A DNA stretch of 64,000 nt from IMG/VR virus record IMGVR_UViG_3300043449_002510, positions 1 through 64,000 of that record. The stretch is one strand, 5' to 3'. How positions within the stretch are numbered: the first letter of the stretch is position 1; every line of letters starts with the position of its first letter. The notes under the pieces are model-generated. The model was given only the letters and a program-made list of their open reading frames with translations, did no database searches and was not told where the DNA came from. A program made the translations under genes and the position numbers. The stretch is from a virus. This document shows positions 1 to 4,813 of this stretch, one piece after another.

Positions 1-332
1 TCGTCCCGCTTGGCCCACCAAGCCAGAATCTCTTCTGTCTCGTCCTTCTCCATATGAACGGCACGGGTGACAGTGGCGTTGCCTTCTTCCGTCACCGTCA
101 CCTCGTCCCAAGTGACAATGAACTTGACGAACAGTTCCTTGGGAATCAGGAAGTCGATGCCGTGACCTTCGACAATGACCTCGCCGCCCATCTCATAGAG
201 CCCCCAAGTATTCGCCCGATGCCCCTTCTCATAGGTGTGAGGACCAGACATGAAGTTTACCTTGTAGTCGCTGCCGAGAATGGCGACGTGTTTTTCGTTC
301 TTGATGACCGGAGCGTTCATTTCATTTTTCAT
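1..332 (-). CDS. Small acidic early protein, 3' end cut by window edge
   Basis: The minus-strand frame opens at an ATG at 330-332 and runs off the left edge with no stop, giving at least 110 residues. The start reads MKNEMNAPVIKNEK and the visible end is ILAWWAKRD. I do not recognise the family. The protein is rich in Asp/Glu with alternating hydrophobic residues, suggesting a small beta-rich cytoplasmic protein. The start is chosen because a sigma70-like promoter ends six bases before this ATG, as at several neighbours; a second ATG four codons in is possible. No Shine-Dalgarno site is present, so the message is probably leaderless. Codons are GC-richer than in the late genes. Confidence 0.65.
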   Translation of the reverse strand, partial: MKNEMNAPVIKNEKHVAILGSDYKVNFMSGPHTYEKGHRANTWGLYEMGGEVIVEGHGIDFLIPKELFVKFIVTWDEVTVTEEGNATVTRAVHMEKDETEEILAWWAKRD

Positions 333-368
333 GTCCAAAGTATCGGCTAAAGTTCACAAGGAAGCAAG
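333..368 (-). promoter_or_regulatory. Early sigma70-like promoter (leaderless type)
   Basis: On the minus strand: -35 TTGCTT (362-367), 17-bp spacer, -10 GATACT (339-344), then six bases to the ATG. Upstream lie two A-tracts about one helical turn apart, like an UP element. Near-identical layout to the promoters at 1068 and 1607. Confidence 0.75.
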
Positions 369-396
369 AAGTTTTTTCGACTTTTTTCAGGTCATG

Positions 397-449
397 AAGC
401 AGGTCCTGTGCCAAGCAAGTTTCTTTTTGGGTTGGCACGGACCTTGCTT
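397..449. repeat. Hairpin of two inverted 17-bp half-sites
   Basis: Left arm AGCA-N6-GTGCCAA and right arm TTGGCAC-N6-TGCT form an imperfect inverted repeat with a T-rich loop. Same design as the hairpins at 1163, 1300, 1673, 1811, 1857, 1904 and 2828. It lies just upstream of the promoter at 333-368. Confidence 0.8.
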
Positions 450-461
450 TGGGTTGCTTGT

Positions 462-539
462 GTAAGTCGTTGAGTATCAACCACTTACAGGGCCCTCCCC
501 CCTACCCCCCACGTAAGTCCTTGATTATCAAGGGTTTAC
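462..539. repeat. Paired 27-bp palindromes, copy 1
   Basis: Two near-palindromes, 462-488 and 513-539, each of the form GTAAGTC-STTGA-N3-TCAAS-N-CTTAC, separated by a GC-rich spacer beginning GGGCCC. The second is followed directly by GTAAGCT. The same paired arrangement recurs at 1224-1289 and 1735-1800. Confidence 0.85.
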
Positions 540-564
540 GTAAGCTTTGCGAACAGCAAAAAGC

Positions 565-596
565 GTGCCACGTCAAGTTTTTTCTTGACTTGGCAC
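565..596 (-). terminator. Probable intrinsic terminator after the 614-808 gene
   Basis: A 13-bp stem with one mismatch (GTGCCA..GTCAAG and its complement) encloses a six-base homopolymer loop. On the minus strand it is followed by GCTTTTTG, a short U-tract, 18 bases after the stop of the upstream gene. Its outer arms are also TTGGCAC-N6-TGCT half-sites. Confidence 0.6.
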
Positions 597-613
597 AGAG
601 TGTGCTAGGGAGC

Positions 614-808
614 CTACTCCCTATCGGCCACCGGGAACCACTTGCCGGTGTCGGGGTCCTGCTCCCACTCGCTGGAGTGGCGACTCTGGTAGCGGCTGTA
701 ACGCCGACGCGCAGAGTATTGCTGAAGCCCCTCTTGCCAAGTAAGCGGGCGAGGGGCGGGAGTCTGGTTGTTGCTGCTGCTGCTGTTGTTGTTGCTTTCG
801 TTTTGCAT
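614..808 (-). CDS. Small Asn/Ser- and Arg-rich orphan protein
   Basis: A 64-residue protein, unrecognised. Residues 1-20 are a low-complexity MQNESNNN..SSNNQTPAP stretch. The middle is basic (YSARRRYSRYQSR) and the C-terminus is aromatic and acidic (EWEQDPDTGKWFPV). The longer upstream extension of this frame overlaps the promoter and the neighbouring gene, so it is not used; the chosen ATG sits six bases after the -10 box. Shares the initial MQN with the gene at 930-1067, which may reflect a shared cassette start rather than homology. Probably cytoplasmic; function unknown. Confidence 0.6.
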   Translation of the reverse strand: MQNESNNNSSSSNNQTPAPRPLTWQEGLQQYSARRRYSRYQSRHSSEWEQDPDTGKWFPVADRE

Positions 809-843
809 GTGTAAAGAGTAGTTCAGGATTCGGCTTTGGTCAA
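809..843 (-). promoter_or_regulatory. Early sigma70-like promoter (leaderless type)
   Basis: Minus strand: -35 TTGACC (838-843), 17-bp spacer, -10 TACTCT (815-820), six bases, then ATG. An A-tract (GAAAAAAA) lies just upstream of the -35 box. Same spacing as the other early promoters in this region. Confidence 0.7.
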
Positions 844-852
844 GGATTTTTT

Positions 853-918
853 TCAGATTTTTTTGTATTCTCCCACGGTCGCCAGCAGGAAGAATGCCAA
901 CATGATGAGAATGAACAT
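853..918 (-). CDS. Candidate 21-residue single-span membrane micropeptide
   Basis: An ATG 11 bases after the stop of the 930-1067 gene opens a 22-codon frame. It begins MFILIMLAFFLLATVG and ends EYKKI: one hydrophobic helix followed by a short charged tail. It ends in the A-tract upstream of the next gene's promoter and could be cotranscribed with 930-1067. There is no Shine-Dalgarno site. The hydrophobic-then-charged layout is typical of small membrane proteins, but the frame is short enough to arise by chance. Function unknown. Confidence 0.4.
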   Translation of the reverse strand: MFILIMLAFFLLATVGEYKKI

Positions 919-929
919 GGGCACAGTTT

Positions 930-1067
930 TTAGTTGCCCTTGTTAAGCTCTTCGCGAAGCTCGCACTCGGCGAGCCACTGTTGGTATTCCTCATGTTCTT
1001 CCGGCGTGAACTGCGCGAAGGAGTAGGTTTCGCTTTGCGGGTCAAGGTTGCTGTTCGTGTTTTGCAT
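930..1067 (-). CDS. Small acidic orphan protein, 45 aa
   Basis: Begins MQNTNSNLDPQSETYSF. The C-terminal half is strongly acidic and probably helical (TPEEHEEYQQWLAECELREE). The family is not recognised. The start is the ATG placed six bases downstream of a GATACT -10 box; the in-frame extension upstream runs through that promoter and is rejected. A candidate membrane micropeptide follows after an 11-base gap. Probably an early, host-directed accessory protein given its size and region, but that is inference. Confidence 0.6.
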   Translation of the reverse strand: MQNTNSNLDPQSETYSFAQFTPEEHEEYQQWLAECELREELNKGN

Positions 1068-1102
1068 GTAAGGAGTATCGTCTGAACTGCGCCCGGACGC
1101 AA
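1068..1102 (-). promoter_or_regulatory. Early sigma70-like promoter (leaderless type)
   Basis: Minus strand: -35 TTGCGT (1097-1102), 17-bp spacer, -10 GATACT (1074-1079), six bases, ATG. A short A-tract and AT-rich stretch lie upstream. Confidence 0.75.
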
Positions 1103-1141
1103 GAGATTTTTCGCACTCTTCGAAAATTTTTTCCTTGACGG

Positions 1142-1213
1142 TTGGCACGCCAGGTGCTAGCTAGCAGGCTCCGTGCCAAGTGAGATTTTTTTTGGGTTGG
1201 CACAGGTCTTGTT
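1142..1213. repeat. Cluster of three TTGGCAC half-sites
   Basis: TTGGCAC-N6-TGCT at 1142, its inverted copy at 1163-1179, and another at 1197-1213. The first pair meets tail to tail at CTAGCTAG. The second pair is the usual hairpin with a T-rich loop. The minus-strand copy points at the promoter of the 930-1067 gene. Confidence 0.75.
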
Positions 1214-1223
1214 TTTAGCGTGT

Positions 1224-1289
1224 GTAAGTCGTTGATTATCAACCACTTGTGGGGCCCCCCGCGTAAGTCGTTGATAGTCAAGCACTTAC
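1224..1289. repeat. Paired 27-bp palindromes, copy 2
   Basis: Palindromes at 1224-1250 and 1263-1289 separated by GGGGCCCCCCGC. They match copy 1 and copy 3 in sequence and order, and the second is again followed by GTAAGCT. Confidence 0.85.
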
Positions 1290-1299
1290 GTAAGCTGCT

Positions 1300-1340
1300 A
1301 AGAAACAGTGTGCCAACGGTAGCTTGGCACAGATTCTGCT
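1300..1340. repeat. Inverted half-site hairpin downstream of 1346-1606 gene
   Basis: GTGCCAA (1310-1316) and TTGGCAC (1324-1330) flank a seven-base loop, and the right unit ends in TGCT. It begins a few bases after the stop of the minus-strand gene at 1346, so it may act as its terminator, though the following T-run is weak. Confidence 0.6.
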
Positions 1341-1345
1341 ATCTT

Positions 1346-1606
1346 TTACCGGCGAGCCACTCGGCGGGGCTTGTCAAACTTTCCGGCCATGATGATGTCG
1401 AAACAACGCACCACGAACTCTTCGGCCTCTTCGTAAAGGTCCGTCCGGTCATCGCCTTCCTTGTCTTCGACGCTAAGGATTTCAACCTCGTCCCCTTCCT
1501 CTTCCCACTCGTCATCGGGACCGTTTTCAGCAGGAACAAGGGTAAAGGTGACGCGCATAACTTCGTAGATGTCCGGTCCGAGTTCGATGTAGAATTGTTT
1601 TTGCAT
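1346..1606 (-). CDS. Acidic orphan protein, 86 aa
   Basis: Starts MQKQFYIELGPDIYEVMRV. Residues 1-25 look like beta strands, 26-60 are very acidic (EWEEEGDEVEIL), and the C-terminus is a helix ending in a basic RRVARR tail. No known family recognised. The ATG is set by the promoter at 1607-1641; 79 in-frame upstream codons run through repeats and the promoter and are rejected. Stop TAA at 1346-1348, then a hairpin. Acidic small proteins are common among phage early host-takeover genes; the role here is unknown. Confidence 0.65.
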   Translation of the reverse strand: MQKQFYIELGPDIYEVMRVTFTLVPAENGPDDEWEEEGDEVEILSVEDKEGDDRTDLYEEAEEFVVRCFDIIMAGKFDKPRRVARR

Positions 1607-1641
1607 GCCCAAAGTATCGTCGAGAGTTCGCATGGACACAA
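1607..1641 (-). promoter_or_regulatory. Early sigma70-like promoter (leaderless type)
   Basis: Minus strand: -35 TTGTGT (1636-1641), 17-bp spacer, -10 GATACT (1613-1618), six bases, ATG. Two phased A-tracts (CTGAAAAAAAACTGAAAAAAA) lie upstream. The 39 bases up to the ATG align without gaps with the promoter at 333-368. Confidence 0.8.
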
Positions 1642-1672
1642 GGATTTTTTTCAGTTTTTTTTCAGAGGGTGA

Positions 1673-1723
1673 AGCATGTCCCATGCCAAGCGAGATTCTT
1701 TTTAGATTGGCACGGGTTTTGTT
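1673..1723. repeat. Inverted half-site hairpin
   Basis: AGCA-N6-ATGCCAA at 1673-1689 and TTGGCAC-N6-TGTT at 1707-1723, with an AT-rich loop. It stands upstream of the promoter of the 1346-1606 gene. Confidence 0.8.
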
Positions 1724-1734
1724 TTGGAACATTT

Positions 1735-1800
1735 GTAAGTCCTTGATTATCAAGCACTTAGGCGGGGGGCCCCATAACATGTTGATACTCAAGCACTTAC
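1735..1800. repeat. Paired 27-bp palindromes, copy 3
   Basis: Palindromes at 1735-1761 and 1774-1800 around GCGGGGGGCCCC. The second is less symmetrical at its left end than in the other copies. GTAAGCT follows at 1801-1807, as in copies 1 and 2. Confidence 0.8.
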
Positions 1801-1810
1801 GTAAGCTTCT

Positions 1811-1955
1811 AACAAGTATCATGCCAACCGTGCCTTGGCACAAGAGCTGCTCCCCCAGCAGGTATCATGCCAAGCTTGCGTTGGCATAGAAACTGCTTCC
1901 CCTAGCAGAGAGTATGCCAAGCCCACTTTTTTGTGAGCTTGGCACGGAGGCTGCT
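1811..1955. repeat. Three tandem half-site hairpins
   Basis: Units at 1811-1851, 1857-1897 and 1904-1955, each a left ANCA-N6-ATGCCAA and a right TTGGCAY-N6-TGCT. The first two loops are seven bases; the third has a longer stem and a T-tract loop. The array ends four bases before the stop of the minus-strand gene at 1959, so the last hairpin may terminate that gene. Confidence 0.8.
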
Positions 1956-1958
1956 AAC

Positions 1959-2207
1959 TTAGCGGGATTCCTCCCATGCGATGCGTGCGTTTCTAGCATC
2001 TTCCTCTGCGCGTTCGCGCAGGTAGTCCTGCTCCTCTTCCATCCACTCTTGCGCCACCTCATGGAGTTCGGGGTAGCTAACACCCTTGACGGTGACGCCT
2101 TCCAGCTCGAAGGCGTATTCGTCGACATCCCAAGTGACATCAACATAGAGGGTGCAGAGGACGTAGTCGCCTTCCTTGGTCTGGAGTTCAATCTTTTCTA
2201 GTTTCAT
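1959..2207 (-). CDS. Acidic orphan protein, 82 aa
   Basis: Begins MKLEKIELQTKEGDYVLCTL. Residues 1-45 alternate hydrophobic and charged residues (beta-rich, YVDVTWDVDEYAFELEG); residues 50-82 are a long charged helix (EWMEEEQDYLRERAEED). No family recognised. The layout, a strand-rich half then an acidic helix, resembles the 1346-1606 product in outline, but there is no clear sequence identity. The start is set by the promoter ending seven bases upstream; no Shine-Dalgarno site. Three tandem hairpins follow the stop. Confidence 0.65.
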   Translation of the reverse strand: MKLEKIELQTKEGDYVLCTLYVDVTWDVDEYAFELEGVTVKGVSYPELHEVAQEWMEEEQDYLRERAEEDARNARIAWEESR

Positions 2208-2242
2208 TGGAGACAGTGTAGCACCCCGGAGAGAGAGTGCAA
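2208..2242 (-). promoter_or_regulatory. Early sigma70-like promoter
   Basis: Minus strand: -35 TTGCAC (2237-2242), 16-bp spacer, -10 TACACT (2215-2220), seven bases, ATG. Preceded by two A-tracts. No half-site hairpin lies upstream here. Confidence 0.65.
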
Positions 2243-2287
2243 GAGATTTTTTTGTTTTTTTTGAGATTTATTTGATTGACAAGCGGA

Positions 2288-2503
2288 TTAGTAGTCGTCA
2301 CAGAATGACTCCACTTTCTTGGCGCTGCATTCTTCGCCAATCTTTTTTGCGTCAGCGATTAGACCTTCAAAGTATTCGGCAACCGCGTCTTTGCCTTCAC
2401 TTCTGCAACGTTCAGCCGTTGCAATTAGCGCGCCACTAAGGCGAGCGATTGCGCTATGCATGTCCCAGAATTGCTTATCAGAGAGCTTGTAGCCTTCTTT
2501 CAT
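2288..2503 (-). CDS. Small helical orphan protein, 71 aa
   Basis: Begins MKEGYKLSDKQFWDMHSAI and is predicted almost wholly helical with mixed charge; two Cys occur in the second half (AERCRSEG and EECSAKK). No family recognised. The start lies directly after a 27-base TG/CA microsatellite that fills the gap to the upstream gene at 2534-2752, so the two are probably cotranscribed. A weak -10-like ATACT touches the start codon. No Shine-Dalgarno site. Confidence 0.6.
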   Translation of the reverse strand: MKEGYKLSDKQFWDMHSAIARLSGALIATAERCRSEGKDAVAEYFEGLIADAKKIGEECSAKKVESFCDDY

Positions 2504-2507
2504 AGTA

Positions 2508-2534
2508 TGTGTGTGTGTGTGTGTGTGTGTGTGT
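2508..2534. repeat. TG/CA dinucleotide microsatellite
   Basis: About 13 uninterrupted TG units fill the whole gap between the 2534-2752 and 2288-2503 genes. Its right end touches the upstream stop codon and its left end is four bases from the downstream start. Such tracts slip readily. Confidence 0.9.
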
Positions 2535-2752
2535 TACCAGACCCGGGCAACGACCTTTTCATAGAGCCACTGCGGTTCAGTAGAGGTAAGCCACTCCAGC
2601 TCCCCTTCCGTCAATTCCCGGAAGGATTTGCCGTCTTCGCTCATGTAGATGCCAGCGGAAAAGTAGGCGTCCGAAAACTCGGGGGCGTCTTTGAAGTCGA
2701 TGCCGTCCACTTCAAGGTCTTTGATGCGTTTCCAATCTAGGTTGTATTTCAT
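2534..2752 (-). CDS. Acidic orphan protein, 72 aa
   Basis: Begins MKYNLDWKRIKDLEVDGID and ends LYEKVVARVW. It contains two short acidic segments (DFKDAPEFSD, ELTEGELEWL). No family recognised. The upstream in-frame extension would run through the promoter and a hairpin, so the internal Met is taken as the start. The promoter leaves a leader of about eight bases, slightly longer than at the other early genes. It is the first gene of a likely two-gene unit with 2288-2503 and sits at the right edge of the GC-rich region. Confidence 0.6.
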   Translation of the reverse strand: MKYNLDWKRIKDLEVDGIDFKDAPEFSDAYFSAGIYMSEDGKSFRELTEGELEWLTSTEPQWLYEKVVARVW

Positions 2753-2796
2753 ATTTAAGATACCAAGAGTATCGGTGAGAGTTAGCTTGGGCGCAA
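2753..2796 (-). promoter_or_regulatory. Early sigma70-like promoter with short leader
   Basis: Minus strand: -35 TTGCGC (2791-2796), 17-bp spacer, -10 GATACT (2768-2773), then 15 bases to the ATG. Two A-tracts lie upstream, as at the other early promoters. Confidence 0.75.
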
Positions 2797-2827
2797 GTTT
2801 TTTTTCAATTTTTTTTCGGAGGGGGAG

Positions 2828-2894
2828 AGCAGATGCCATGCCAACCACCCCCCATTTTTGAAAAAATTTTTTCGAGTTTGGCACGCGGGCTGCC
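2828..2894. repeat. Inverted half-site hairpin at the composition boundary
   Basis: AGCA-N6-ATGCCAA at 2828-2844 and TTGGCAC-N6-TGCC at 2878-2894. The loop contains its own A/T palindrome (GAAAAAATTTTTTC). This is the last early-type repeat before the sequence turns AT-rich. Confidence 0.75.
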
Positions 2895-3102
2895 GGGGGG
2901 GCTTATATATGAGTCTCCCCAAATAAATTAAACCAAACATAATAATAATAATAATAATAATAATATAAAATAATAATTAAATACTATATCTCTTTATACC
3001 TCCCCCTATTTCCCAAAAAAGTTAAAGAAATTAAAATAAATTAAAATTAACGAGGCTAAAAAAATCCCGGGACCCCTTTTTTCCTAGACTATTTTCTTGC
3101 AA
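2895..3102. other. AT-rich gene-free spacer between divergent early and late regions
   Basis: Together with the flanking promoter and hairpin, 2753-3139 has no gene. It contains an AAT-type trinucleotide run, polypyrimidine stretches and CCCGGG flanked by A and T runs near 3059-3082. No open frame of note and no RNA gene recognised. Minus-strand early genes diverge from plus-strand late genes here. Confidence 0.6.
2939..2965. repeat. AAT trinucleotide microsatellite
   Basis: About nine uninterrupted ATA/AAT units in the spacer between divergent regions. Non-coding in either direction as far as can be seen. Confidence 0.85.
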
Positions 3103-3119
3103 AGTGTAAAATAATATAG
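3103..3119 (+). promoter_or_regulatory. Putative late promoter AGTGTAAAATAATATAG
   Basis: First instance of the AGTGTA motif, 31 bases before the PhoH-like gene. A CTAGACTATTTT/AAAATAATATAG imperfect inverted repeat (3084-3095 and 3108-3119) brackets it. Confidence 0.55.
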
Positions 3120-3139
3120 GCACAGGTTAACAAATCTTA

Positions 3140-3886
3140 ATGAAAAAAAATAAAAAAAACAAAAATATCGATAAATCTCCATATGTTCATCAAGACGAAA
3201 AGTTAAAAGGCAAACTCCAATTTAAAAATAAAATTCAATGGACAGAAAAACAAAGAAAATTCCTTGAATTAGCCTCTAACAAAGACACTAAAGTTATTTT
3301 TGTAAAAGGGCCTGCTGGCTCTAGCAAGTCTATTCTTACAGTTTTTGCCGCGCTTCAAATGTTAGACGATAAAAAAGTATCAGAAGTGATGTATATCCGT
3401 TCTGCTGTTGAAAGCTCTGAGTCTAAAATAGGCTATCTCCCCGGCACAAATGATGAAAAAATGATGTATTACAATTTACCTTTCATGGAAAAATTAAGCG
3501 AACTTCTTTATAGTCCCGACATTGAAATGCTTAAAAAAGAAGAGCGGGTAACTTGTTTTTCAACAAATTTCGCTCGTGGCATGAGCTGGAATGCCAAAGC
3601 TATTATAATGGACGAAACCCAAAACTCGTCCCGTAAAGAAATTATTACCATTTTAACCAGAATAGGGCAGTTTTCTAGATGTTTTGTACTTGCCGACCCT
3701 CTTCAAACAGACCTTACCAATGGTAAATGCGGCGGATTTGAAGAATTATTTCAACTTTTTAACAATCAAGAAGGGCGCGATAATGGTATTTATACTTTTG
3801 AGTTTACTGAAGAAGACATTATGCGCTCCGAACTTGTAAAATATATAGTTAAAAGAGTGGGGCAGCTCCCAATTAAGAAAATTTAA
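3140..3886 (+). CDS. phoH: PhoH-like P-loop ATPase
   Basis: A 248-residue PhoH-family protein. Walker A is GPAGSSKS at residues 57-64 and Walker B is AIIMDETQN at about 154-162, followed by the family's sensor-type segment LADPLQTD near 190. A basic N-terminal tail (KKNKKNKN) precedes the ATPase core. PhoH proteins are nucleic-acid-linked ATPases widespread in phages; their role in infection is not settled. The start ATG has an AT-rich upstream region with no strong Shine-Dalgarno site and a late-type motif 31 bases away. Its last 14 bases overlap the convergent gene at 3873-4322. Confidence 0.9.
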   Translation: MKKNKKNKNIDKSPYVHQDEKLKGKLQFKNKIQWTEKQRKFLELASNKDTKVIFVKGPAGSSKSILTVFAALQMLDDKKVSEVMYIRSAVESSESKIGYLPGTNDEKMMYYNLPFMEKLSELLYSPDIEMLKKEERVTCFSTNFARGMSWNAKAIIMDETQNSSRKEIITILTRIGQFSRCFVLADPLQTDLTNGKCGGFEELFQLFNNQEGRDNGIYTFEFTEEDIMRSELVKYIVKRVGQLPIKKI

Positions 3887-4322
3887 TTTTATTAATTAAT
3901 TCTTCTTTATTATATATTCTAGGATTGCCATTTTTAACTAATAAAAGATATTTAATTTTATCTTCATTTGTTTCTTTGATAAATTTTAAAGTATCTTCCC
4001 ATTTTCGACAAGCTACAAAATCAAGACTAACCGCATTGTAATTAGGGTTAGGCTCCTTATAAGCATTTTTTATTAATTCATTATTAATATCTTTTGGATC
4101 TTCTATGAAAATATGATTCCATAGAACAAAAACATAATCATCGCAATAAAAATATCCTTTATACCTTTTTATTTGATTATAAAATGTCTCTATTGCTTCT
4201 TGCAAATTGTTTTCCCTTATTAAAAATTGACTATCTGGATAATATTTTATTAATAATTTTTGACAATTAACAAAAAAATCGACTTTTTCTTCGATTGATA
4301 AAGAATTAAAAAGTTTTTTCAT
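3873..4322 (-). CDS. Orphan protein on the opposite strand, 149 aa
   Basis: The only convincing minus-strand gene in the AT-rich part of the window. It begins MKKLFNSLSIEEKVDFFVN and ends KEELINKIKFS. It is mixed helix and strand, rich in Tyr, Phe, Lys and Asp, with a segment FYCDDYVFVLWNHIF in the middle. No family recognised and no catalytic motif seen. It overlaps phoH tail to tail by 14 bases and diverges from the zinc-ribbon gene. Codon use matches its neighbours, so it is not an obvious recent insertion. Confidence 0.6.
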   Translation of the reverse strand: MKKLFNSLSIEEKVDFFVNCQKLLIKYYPDSQFLIRENNLQEAIETFYNQIKRYKGYFYCDDYVFVLWNHIFIEDPKDINNELIKNAYKEPNPNYNAVSLDFVACRKWEDTLKFIKETNEDKIKYLLLVKNGNPRIYNKEELINKIKFS

Positions 4323-4325
4323 AAA

Positions 4326-4337
4326 AGTGTAAATTAT
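4326..4337 (+). promoter_or_regulatory. Putative late promoter AGTGTAAATTAT
   Basis: AGTGTA motif 46 bases before the zinc-ribbon gene. The AT-only stretch AAATTATTT within it recurs inverted (AAATAATTT) next to the ATG. Confidence 0.5.
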
Positions 4338-4377
4338 TTAATGTATTACGGTCTTTTTATTATAAAATAATTTAAAT

Positions 4378-4812
4378 ATGAACATCAAAAATAAATATTG
4401 TCATAATTGCGGAATTAAATTGGTTTCAACCGCAAAATTTTGCACAGACTGCGGAACTTCACAAGCTTCACTTTCTGCAAAGCCGCCGCAGCCCGAAGAA
4501 TCAGCACCTAGACCCTTACAAAAAAATTTACAAAGACCTCAAAATACTTTTACACCAGTTTCAAACATCGACGATGATGACGAAGATAGTTATATAGATC
4601 ATATTGATCATTTGGAAGTTTCTATTTCTTCTCTTGATGTTGATTTTGGTAGATCAAATTCTAGAAAAGAAACAGTTGGTCAATTAATGAACGAAGGTTC
4701 AGCTTTGCCTCCAAATGCCGAAAACTTTACAAGAGCTAATCCTGCTGCGGTAGATGAAAAAGCATTCTTAGAGCAATTTAGAAATGAAGCTGGCACATTA
4801 AGAAACAAATAA
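4378..4812 (+). CDS. Zinc-ribbon protein
   Basis: 144 residues. Residues 8-25 form a zinc ribbon: C8-x2-C11 and C22-x2-C25, of the type found in small DUF-style zinc-ribbon proteins. A proline-rich linker follows (AKPPQPEESAPRPL), then a very acidic stretch (DDDDED) and a mostly disordered C-terminus. It stops one base before the start of the sigma-like factor, so the two are coexpressed; a role in transcription or packaging is possible but not shown. No enzyme motif seen. Confidence 0.6.
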   Translation: MNIKNKYCHNCGIKLVSTAKFCTDCGTSQASLSAKPPQPEESAPRPLQKNLQRPQNTFTPVSNIDDDDEDSYIDHIDHLEVSISSLDVDFGRSNSRKETVGQLMNEGSALPPNAENFTRANPAAVDEKAFLEQFRNEAGTLRNK

Positions 4813-4813
4813 A

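Noticed and set aside
614-1281. Longer minus-strand versions of the small early genes
   Set aside because: The extensions run through promoters, hairpins and neighbouring genes. The conserved promoter fixes the shorter starts.
462-1800. Integron-like attC sites between small cassettes
   Set aside because: The palindromes lack the bulged R/L box design and the RYYYAAC/GTTRRRY ends, and each gene has its own promoter; no integrase is in view.
2215-2220. AGTGTA on the plus strand as another late motif
   Set aside because: It is the complement of the -10 box of the early promoter at 2208-2242 and is not followed by a plus-strand gene.
54-2740. Plus-strand open frames of 60-150 codons across the GC-rich left region
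   Set aside because: They lie opposite the minus-strand genes and through palindromes and promoters, encode repeat-derived peptides such as KSLIINHL, and have no promoters of their own; they are shadows.
3059-3082. AAAAAAATCCCGGGACCCCTTTTTT as an intrinsic terminator
   Set aside because: The only strong symmetric core is TCCCGGGA with no loop, and the flanks do not pair well; no gene ends immediately before it on either strand.
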